Source: Methylobacillus caricis (lineage in GTDB: Bacteria; Pseudomonadota; Gammaproteobacteria; Burkholderiales; Methylophilaceae). From it: 64,000 nt of DNA. The translations under genes and the position numbers were made by a program. Numbering within the stretch: position 1 is the stretch's first letter; every line of letters begins with the position of its first letter. Where the stretch lies: positions 1,178,001-1,242,000 of the forward strand of contig NZ_JAJAVD010000001.1 in assembly GCF_020532705.1 (NCBI RefSeq), read 5' to 3'. Shown piece by piece: positions 57,845 through 64,000 of this stretch. The notes below the pieces were generated by a model. That model saw only the letters and a list, made by a program, of their open reading frames with translations. It ran no database searches and had not been told where the DNA came from.

Positions 57845-58939
57845 ATGGCAGCAATTGATATCACACCTATCCTCAAGTTCATGGTGGAAAAAAACGGGTC
57901 AGACCTGTTTTTCAGTACTGGTACGGCAATCCATATTGATGTTGAAGGCAGAACCATGCCTATCAACTCCCAGGTGATGGCACCTGGGATGGTCAAGGAG
58001 ATTGCTTATGCCTTGATGTCACCAGCCCAGCAAAAGGAATTTGAAGACACGCTGGAAATGAATTTCGCCCTGAGCCAGCATGGCATAGGACGTTTCCGGA
58101 TCAACGTATTCAAGCAACGTGGCGAGGTTGCCATGGTGGTACGCTACATCAAGCATCAGATCCCCTCGCTTGAGTCATTGGGCCTCCCCCATATATTGAC
58201 TGAACTCATCATGCGGCAGCGTGGCCTGGTGCTTGTTGTGGGTTCAACCGGGTCCGGCAAGTCCACGACCCTGGCATCCATGATCAACTATCGCAACGAA
58301 AATGCCGACGGCCATATCCTCACGCTGGAAGATCCGATTGAGTTCATGCATGAGCACAAGAAATCTGTCGTGGACCAACGCGAGGTAGGCATAGATACCC
58401 TCACGTTTGAAAGCGGCCTGAAGAATGCCATGCGACAGGCCCCTGACGTCATCCTGATCGGCGAAATCCGCGATATGGAAACCATGAAACACGCCATCGC
58501 CTATTCGGAAACCGGGCATCTTTGCTTGGCAACCCTGCATGCCAACAATGCCAACCAGGCCCTTGAACGCATATTTTCCTTTTTCCCGCCTGATGGCAGG
58601 CAGAATATCCAGCTCAGCCTGTCACTGAACCTGGGCGCCGTCATTTCACAACGCCTGGTAGCAGGCATTGAAACCAAGCGCGTAGTGGCTACCGAAGTCA
58701 TGATCAATACGCCCTATATCTCTGACCTCATTCTCAAGTCCAAGCTGGATGAAATCAAGGAAGTCATGGCAACCAATACGGATATAGGCATGGGCACGTT
58801 TGACCAGTCGCTGTTCAAGCTATACAGCGAAGGAAAGATCAGTGAAGACAATGCCCTCGCGAGTGCCGACTCCCGGAACGACCTTTCCCTCAAGATGCGA
58901 TTTTCGGCAGAATCAGCCAAGGGAGGATTTGGCGACTAG
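57845..58939 (+). CDS. pilU: Type IV pilus retraction ATPase PilU
   Basis: 364 aa. Drives or aids pilus retraction with PilT. ITPILKFMVEKNGSDLFFST opens the PAS-like N-domain, then GSTGSGKSTTLASMI (Walker A), TLEDPIEFMHEHKKSVVDQR (Asp box), AMRQAPDVILIGEIRDMETM (Walker B) and TGHLCLATLHANNANQALER (His box). FGIGRFR-like HGIGRFRINVFKQRGEVAMV and the C-terminal LKMRFSAES tail point to PilU rather than PilT. The ATG at 57845 has AGGGA 7 bp upstream. The other pil genes are not in the window. Confidence 0.85.
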   Translation: MAAIDITPILKFMVEKNGSDLFFSTGTAIHIDVEGRTMPINSQVMAPGMVKEIAYALMSPAQQKEFEDTLEMNFALSQHGIGRFRINVFKQRGEVAMVVRYIKHQIPSLESLGLPHILTELIMRQRGLVLVVGSTGSGKSTTLASMINYRNENADGHILTLEDPIEFMHEHKKSVVDQREVGIDTLTFESGLKNAMRQAPDVILIGEIRDMETMKHAIAYSETGHLCLATLHANNANQALERIFSFFPPDGRQNIQLSLSLNLGAVISQRLVAGIETKRVVATEVMINTPYISDLILKSKLDEIKEVMATNTDIGMGTFDQSLFKLYSEGKISEDNALASADSRNDLSLKMRFSAESAKGGFGD

Positions 58940-59015
58940 GCACCCTGGGTAAAGGCCCAATTTCCACACTGGCAAGGTACCGACAGCTCACTGAGTTGGG
59001 TTTATAATACGGCCC

Positions 59016-60203
59016 ATGAACCCAGACTTGAATAAACTCCAGCCCTACCCGTTCCAGCGCCTGCGGGACCTGTTTGCAGGCGTGACCCCGAACCCTGAAT
59101 ACAAGGCCATTAATCTTTCGATTGGTGAACCCAAGCACGCCACTCCCGCTTTAATCAAACAAGCACTGGCTGACAATCTGGATGGGCTTGCTACTTACCC
59201 CACGACGCTGGGCATTGGGCCGCTACGTATGGCCATTGCCAGCTGGCTAGCGAAGCGGTACGGCATCCCGGCCCTGAATCCTGAAACCGAGATCATTCCT
59301 GTGAACGGCAGCCGGGAAGCCCTGTTTGCTTTTGCGCAGTCTGTACTTAGCGATACAACGCCTGCTCCCGTGGTAATCAGCCCCAATCCGTTCTACCAGA
59401 TATATGAAGGCGCTGCCTTGCTGGCCGGCGCCGAGCCTTATTTTCTGAACACTTTGCCAGAGAATGATTTCAGCATGGACCTGGAAAGCGTGCCAGAAAG
59501 CATATGGCAACGTACTCAACTGCTGTTCCTCTGCTCTCCAGGCAATCCTTCAGGCAAGGTTATGACGCTGGCACAATGGAAGCTGGCTTTCGAGCTTTCT
59601 GACCGCTATGGGTTTGTCATTGCAGCAGACGAATGTTACTCGGAAATCTATTTCGATGAGGCAAGCCCGCCTATTGGCGCATTACAGGCAGCCAATCTGC
59701 TGGGGCGGGATTATAGCCGCCTGGTCATTTTCAGCTCGTTGTCCAAGCGCTCCAATGTTCCAGGCATGCGTTCAGGCTTTGTCGCGGGGGATGCAAAGAT
59801 ATTGGAAAAATTTCTCTTGTATCGCACTTACCACGGCTGTGCCATGAATCCGGCAGTCCAGGCTGCCAGTACTGCAGCATGGAAAGATGAATTACATGTG
59901 GTGGAAAACCGCCGGCTTTACGCGGAAAAATTTGCTACTGTCACGCCAGTGCTGCAGGAAGTTCTCGATGTTGCCATGCCCGATGCAGCCTTTTACCTCT
60001 GGGCACATACCGGGCAACCAGACACCGAGTTTGCGCTTAACCTCTACCGAGACTTCAACGTCACCGTACTGCCAGGCAGCTTCCTGGCACGTGAAGCCCA
60101 TGGCACCAATCCAGGACATGGATTCGTTCGCATTGCCCTGGTTGCCTCGCTTGAGGAATGTGCGGAAGCAGCAGACCGCATATCTCAGCTCATGTCAAGC
60201 TAA
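59016..60203 (+). CDS. dapC: Succinyldiaminopimelate aminotransferase DapC
   Basis: 395 aa, class I PLP aminotransferase of lysine and cell-wall diaminopimelate synthesis. INLSIGEPKHATPALIKQAL, NGSREALFAFAQSV, FLCSPGNPSGKVMTLAQWK, AADECYSEIYFD and the PLP lysine in FSSLSKRSNVPGMRSGF are in order. It carries out the transfer of an amino group to N-succinyl-2-amino-6-ketopimelate. The sequence fits DapC of betaproteobacteria closely; other class I aminotransferases remain formally possible. Confidence 0.82.
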   Translation: MNPDLNKLQPYPFQRLRDLFAGVTPNPEYKAINLSIGEPKHATPALIKQALADNLDGLATYPTTLGIGPLRMAIASWLAKRYGIPALNPETEIIPVNGSREALFAFAQSVLSDTTPAPVVISPNPFYQIYEGAALLAGAEPYFLNTLPENDFSMDLESVPESIWQRTQLLFLCSPGNPSGKVMTLAQWKLAFELSDRYGFVIAADECYSEIYFDEASPPIGALQAANLLGRDYSRLVIFSSLSKRSNVPGMRSGFVAGDAKILEKFLLYRTYHGCAMNPAVQAASTAAWKDELHVVENRRLYAEKFATVTPVLQEVLDVAMPDAAFYLWAHTGQPDTEFALNLYRDFNVTVLPGSFLAREAHGTNPGHGFVRIALVASLEECAEAADRISQLMSS

Positions 60204-60218
60204 GTACCGAGCGTATGA

Positions 60219-61169
60219 TCAGGGATTTTTTTGCAGAAAATTCCTGATGGTTTCTTGCGTCAGCATAGACAGCTCAGGACTCAGGCAGTCTATCTCCATC
60301 GTATCATCCATACCGCGCAACCAAGTCAGCTGCCGCTTTGCCAGCTGCCTGGTAGCAGCAACCCCTTGCTCGCGCCACTCGGCATAGCTGATGCTGTTTG
60401 CCATATAGTCCAGCGTCTGCCTGTATCCCACACAACGCATGGACGTCATGTCCGCATGCAGGGAGGGGTATTTTTCCAGCAATCCCTTGACCTCCTCCAG
60501 CAAACCCTGCTGCATCATCTCATCAAAGCGTACAGCAATCCGCTGGTGCAGCACCGCCCGGTCCGAAGGTTGCAAAGCCAGCTTCAACAAGCGGTAAGGC
60601 AGATTTTCCATCGATTGCTGGCTAAAAAGTTCAGACATTGTCTTGCCGCTGACTTGATAGACTTCAAGCGCCCGTTGTATGCGCTGAGAATCCCCGGGCT
60701 TTAGTCTGCTGGCAGTGTCAGGATCAATCATGGCAAGTCTTGCATGCATTCCAGGCCAGCCGATCGACTCAGCATCCGCATCAAGCTGAGCACGCACTTC
60801 AGCATTGGCCTCAGGTAATCCGCTTAGCCCTTGCTGCAATGCCTTGAAGTACAACATGGTGCCGCCAACCAGTAGAGGAATCCGGCCTCTGGCGGCGATA
60901 TCGGCCATCAGGCGCAAGGCATCTGCACGAAAATGAGCTGCTGAGTAGGCTTCGGTCGGATCTATGATATCGATCAGGTGATGGGGTGCCAGCGCAAGAA
61001 TATCCGCGGGAGGCTTGGCTGTCCCTATATTCATATCCCTGTATACCAGCGCGGAGTCTACACTGATAATTTCCATCGGCATGGTTTGCACCAACTCAAC
61101 AGCCAAGCCTGTCTTGCCGCTGGCAGTCGGCCCCATCAGGAAAATAGCAGGCGGAAGTGAAACGGACAT
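60219..61169 (-). CDS. miaA: tRNA dimethylallyltransferase MiaA
   Basis: 316 aa. Adds a dimethylallyl group to A37 of UNN-reading tRNAs. FLMGPTASGKTGLAVELVQ (P-loop), SVDSALVYRDMNIGTAKP, HHLIDIIDPTEAYSAAHF, LLVGGTMLYFKALQQGL and MRCVGYRQTLDYM are MiaA motifs. Next on the - strand upstream would be mutL, the usual neighbour, here separated by the PEP-CTERM gene. Confidence 0.92.
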   Translation of the reverse strand: MSVSLPPAIFLMGPTASGKTGLAVELVQTMPMEIISVDSALVYRDMNIGTAKPPADILALAPHHLIDIIDPTEAYSAAHFRADALRLMADIAARGRIPLLVGGTMLYFKALQQGLSGLPEANAEVRAQLDADAESIGWPGMHARLAMIDPDTASRLKPGDSQRIQRALEVYQVSGKTMSELFSQQSMENLPYRLLKLALQPSDRAVLHQRIAVRFDEMMQQGLLEEVKGLLEKYPSLHADMTSMRCVGYRQTLDYMANSISYAEWREQGVAATRQLAKRQLTWLRGMDDTMEIDCLSPELSMLTQETIRNFLQKNP

Positions 61170-61234
61170 GAATACGGATCTTGCGAAGGAAAAGGCGCAA
61201 GTTTAGTACAGATGACAAAGACTGCCTATAGAAG

Positions 61235-61267
61235 CAACAAGGCCAGGCATATAGCCTGGCCTTGTTG
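61235..61267 (-). terminator. 14-bp perfect stem-loop
   Basis: CAACAAGGCCAGGC and GCCTGGCCTTGTTG pair fully with a 5-nt loop between the PEP-CTERM gene and miaA. No U run; likely a transcript end or stabiliser for the PEP-CTERM mRNA. Confidence 0.6.
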
Positions 61268-61290
61268 ATAACGCTGCACTGAGCTATAAA

Positions 61291-61938
61291 TTAAGCTAGG
61301 TTTTGCTTGCGCTTGCGAGTTGAAACAAAGCCGACTACGCCAAGGCCTAGTGCCAGCATGCCATAAGCGCTTGGCTCGGGAACGGCAGCAATCACACTGA
61401 CGCCATCCAGGTATGAACCGTACGAAGGTGCTGCTGCCGGTCCCAGTGATACAAACCTGAGTTGGGTAGTGGTGCCAGTAGCAACCAAGTCCTCGAATGT
61501 ATACTCGACCCAGTCACTCTTGGCTTTAGCAGAAGAATTGATAAGCTTGGTATCTCCCCAGTAAACTTCAAATGTGCTCTTCAAACCGTCTGGTGTATCA
61601 GGGCGACCAGAAAACGCGAAGCTCAATGTATAGGTGGTGCCTGCAGTAGTCGCCAGGTCCTGCCAAACGCTGGTCAGCGCGGTTGAGTTCAATTCCAGGT
61701 ACTGGATGCCATCATAGGCTTCAGCATTGAATCCATCCTGGCCACCTTGGGTTGCGCCCTTCTGGATTTCAAAAATACTGCTGGATTGCCAGCCAGTTAC
61801 GCTGTTGAGATAAGCCCAAGATGCATTACCAATATTATCTGCTTCAAAGCTCCCGTTTTGCACGATATTGGCAGCTTGTGCACCGGCGCTTGCAAATGCC
61901 AGTACGGACAGTAAAGCGATGCTCATTTTTGTTTTCAT
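61291..61938 (-). CDS. PEP-CTERM secreted protein (DUF642-like)
   Basis: 215 aa. Signal peptide cleaved after GAQA (about residue 22). NIVQNGSFEADNIGNASWAY, then TGWQSSSIFEIQ and the YDGIQYLELNS segment give a DUF642/galactose-binding-like beta domain. The C-terminus VPEPSAYGMLALGLGVVGFV followed by STRKRKQ is a textbook PEP-CTERM sorting tag, processed by an exosortase. Such proteins occur with extracellular polysaccharide and biofilm matrix. The exosortase is not in the window. It is inserted between mutL and miaA. Confidence 0.85.
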   Translation of the reverse strand: MKTKMSIALLSVLAFASAGAQAANIVQNGSFEADNIGNASWAYLNSVTGWQSSSIFEIQKGATQGGQDGFNAEAYDGIQYLELNSTALTSVWQDLATTAGTTYTLSFAFSGRPDTPDGLKSTFEVYWGDTKLINSSAKAKSDWVEYTFEDLVATGTTTQLRFVSLGPAAAPSYGSYLDGVSVIAAVPEPSAYGMLALGLGVVGFVSTRKRKQNLA

Positions 61939-62158
61939 TTTGCTTCCTGAATAATTTAAGTTAGTTAATGAATAGATCAGTAATAATTTTGTGTGGCATC
62001 ACCTTATAGGCAACATCCATACCATTTATTCCCGATCCCAATCAGTCAAAAAATAATTTAATAATCAGCAAGATATAGAAAAATAAAAAAACAAGAACAA
62101 GATTAGGTGCTGAAAATCCAGCAATCTGTGAACGCAGGATGTCAAAATTTCATCACTT

Positions 62159-63994
62159 TTATTTGCCGCGCATAAACATTTTGTCCAATTCAATCATGGT
62201 TACCTGGAACCAGGTGGGACGACCGTGATTACATTGCCCGGATCTCTCGGTGGCCTCCATATCCCGCAACAATGCATTCATCTCTGGAATGGTGAGGATA
62301 CGGTTTGCCCTGACCGCAGCATGGCAGGCCATGGTCCCCAGCAACTCATTACGGCGCTCAGTAAATGCGCGACTCGCTCCGTATTGACGTAAATCAGCCA
62401 GCACATCCCGCGCCAGGGCAACCGCATCGGCGTCCTTGAGCATGACTGGGATAGAACGCACAGCCAGGGTGGTAGGGGAAAGGACAGCAATATCAAAACC
62501 CAGTTGTTGCAAGCCATTATCCGGTAAGGATTGCTGCTCTTGCACTGTGGCAACTTCCAGGTGATCTGCATGGAAACTCACAGGCAGTAGCAAGGGCTGC
62601 ATAGGCACCCTGCTTGCATCAAGCGCATTCTTGAGTTTTTCATACATAATGCGCTCGTGGGCAGCATGCATATCCACCACGACCAGGCCTTGTGTATTTT
62701 GTGCCAATACATACACGCCATGTATCTGGGCAACGGCAAATCCCAGTGGGTACTCTTGCCCAGATGGGTGCAAGCCAATTGAAGCATTCGCAATTGGGTC
62801 AGGCATCGTAGCGGTATCGGAAGTTACTGTTTCTGGATTACTACTGCGCGACAAATCGCCGAACAGTGTTTGATAAAACCCTGCAGGCTCATTCGCCCGT
62901 AAATCGATATTGCTCTGGAACCGTGGATAAGTCGGCACAAAAGGTTGAGCCGGAATGGCATTGCCCTCCGAAACAGCCATATCCGGCGTCAATGAACTCG
63001 GCATCCCGATTGGCGTGGCCAACGCCTTATGTAAGGCATGGAAAATGAACCTGTGTACGGATTGTCCATCCCGAAAACGCACCTCGGTCTTGCTGGGATG
63101 CACATTGACATCAACCAGACCTGGATCAAGCTCAAGAAACAGTACAAATGCAGGATGACGGTCATGATGCAATACATCCTGATAGGCTTGGCGTATGGCA
63201 TGACTGATCAGTTTATCGCGCACGAAACGGCCGTTGACATAGACATATTGCGTATCCCGGGCGTGACGCGAGAATGTCGGCTTGGCAGCCATCCCCCATA
63301 ATCTCAAGCCTGCTGCTGACTCATCCAGATAAAACGCCTCAGCGGAAAAATCCGCGCCCAGCACTTCTTCAAAACGTTTCTGTGCTTCACTTGCCGCCAG
63401 GCGCATGACCGCCCTGCCGTTATGCTGCAGCAAAAAGGTTACATCAGGCCTGGACAGGGCAATGCGGCGAAAAGCTTCTTCGCAATGTCCAAACTCCGTG
63501 TTTTCAGTCTTGAGGAATTTACGCCGGGCCGGTGTATTGAAATAAAGATCCTGGATTTCAACAATGGTGCCAACGGCAAGCGCTGCTGGTTCAACTTCTG
63601 TCAGGTAGGCGCCCTCTGAGGCGATACGCCAGCCGTGCTTTTCCTGGCTATGGTAGCTGGTCACTTCAGTACGGGAAATGGCAGCAATGCTGGCCAGGGC
63701 CTCTCCACGAAACCCAAGGCTGGCAACCCGCTCAAGGTCATCCAGGCTGGAAATCTTACTGGTTGCATGCCGGGTCAATGCCAATGCCAATTCATTTCTG
63801 GCAATGCCGCCGCCATTATCGCTGACCCGCATCTGCTTGATGCCGCCATTGAGCAGGGCAACGGAAACTTCGGTACTGCCTGCATCCAGGCTGTTCTCAA
63901 GAATTTCCTTGAGGGCGGAAGCTGGCCGTTCGACCACTTCGCCGGCGGCGATCTGGCTGACTAACTGATCTGGTAGAAGCTTGATGGATGGCAT
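62159..63994 (-). CDS. mutL: DNA mismatch repair protein MutL
   Basis: 611 aa. GHKL ATPase N-terminus: IAAGEVVERPASALKEILEN, SLDAGSTEV, DNGGGI, TRHATSKI and GFRGEALASIA. PSKTEVRFRDGQSVHRFI closes this half. The C-terminal domain has VVDMHAAHERIMYEKL, which keeps the D-x-H-A-xx-E-xxxx-E endonuclease metal site with Met at the second position, and ACHAAVRANR plus QCNHGRPT. This suggests MutL itself nicks DNA, as in bacteria lacking MutH. Confidence 0.92.
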   Translation of the reverse strand: MPSIKLLPDQLVSQIAAGEVVERPASALKEILENSLDAGSTEVSVALLNGGIKQMRVSDNGGGIARNELALALTRHATSKISSLDDLERVASLGFRGEALASIAAISRTEVTSYHSQEKHGWRIASEGAYLTEVEPAALAVGTIVEIQDLYFNTPARRKFLKTENTEFGHCEEAFRRIALSRPDVTFLLQHNGRAVMRLAASEAQKRFEEVLGADFSAEAFYLDESAAGLRLWGMAAKPTFSRHARDTQYVYVNGRFVRDKLISHAIRQAYQDVLHHDRHPAFVLFLELDPGLVDVNVHPSKTEVRFRDGQSVHRFIFHALHKALATPIGMPSSLTPDMAVSEGNAIPAQPFVPTYPRFQSNIDLRANEPAGFYQTLFGDLSRSSNPETVTSDTATMPDPIANASIGLHPSGQEYPLGFAVAQIHGVYVLAQNTQGLVVVDMHAAHERIMYEKLKNALDASRVPMQPLLLPVSFHADHLEVATVQEQQSLPDNGLQQLGFDIAVLSPTTLAVRSIPVMLKDADAVALARDVLADLRQYGASRAFTERRNELLGTMACHAAVRANRILTIPEMNALLRDMEATERSGQCNHGRPTWFQVTMIELDKMFMRGK

Positions 63995-64000
63995 GCAATA

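Overview
The window reads as chromosome of a Gram-negative betaproteobacterium, most likely a methylotroph of the Methylophilaceae type. This is inferred from a PQQ alcohol dehydrogenase wired to a caa3 oxidase, MnmC, PilU, a PEP-CTERM protein, ZipA/SMC/LigA housekeeping genes and outer-membrane proteins. No rRNA is present to settle the taxonomy.

Layout. 1-5.5 kb: a branched-chain-amino-acid-type ABC importer on the + strand, preceded by a fragment of an AMP-forming acyl-CoA ligase. 5.5-15.1 kb: accessory and stress genes, including an AT-rich PD-(D/E)XK nuclease, a porin, a manganese exporter with its yybP-ykoY riboswitch, a cold-shock protein divergent from infA (TTG start), an MscS channel, DNA topoisomerase IB and several small unknown genes. 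15.3-23.0 kb (- strand): one tightly overlapping unit in the order PQQ dehydrogenase, lipoprotein cytochrome c, oxidase subunits II, I and III, a small membrane protein, CtaG and a GlcG/HbpS protein. It looks like a dedicated alcohol-to-oxygen respiratory chain.

23.3-27.6 kb is the most unusual part. At 24311-24338 lies a near-perfect dif site (XerC/XerD target, replication terminus). Two related small genes converge on it, one from each side, ending 6 and 10 bp away, and the outer flanks of dif form an imperfect inverted repeat. To the left is a rolling-circle Rep gene whose catalytic-tyrosine segment (119 bp, 23745-23863) is inverted; flipping it back on paper gives one uninterrupted 234-codon gene. 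To the right, on the - strand, are a CTX/RstA-like filamentous-phage Rep remnant, three coupled small unknown genes, a CIRCE-like heat-shock operator, a 44-codon gene and a DUF3892 gene. I read this as ssDNA-phage-like, Xer-dependent integrated elements clustered at the terminus.

27.6-44 kb: DUF3309 protein, small MscS-type channel, the MsrPQ methionine-sulfoxide repair pair, then a long - strand housekeeping run (TPR protein, CysQ, LigA, ZipA, SMC), divergent from queF, an LTA-synthase-like sulfatase and a glycosidase-like/LPS-kinase-like fusion. 44.0-44.3 kb: tRNA-Ala(GGC) and tRNA-Glu(UUC) behind a strong promoter. 44.6-64 kb: outer-membrane phospholipase A, a methyltransferase, an OafA-type acyltransferase, modABC, mnmC, a TPR/O-GlcNAc-transferase-like protein, a GGDEF-EAL protein, pilU, dapC, miaA, a PEP-CTERM DUF642 protein and mutL.
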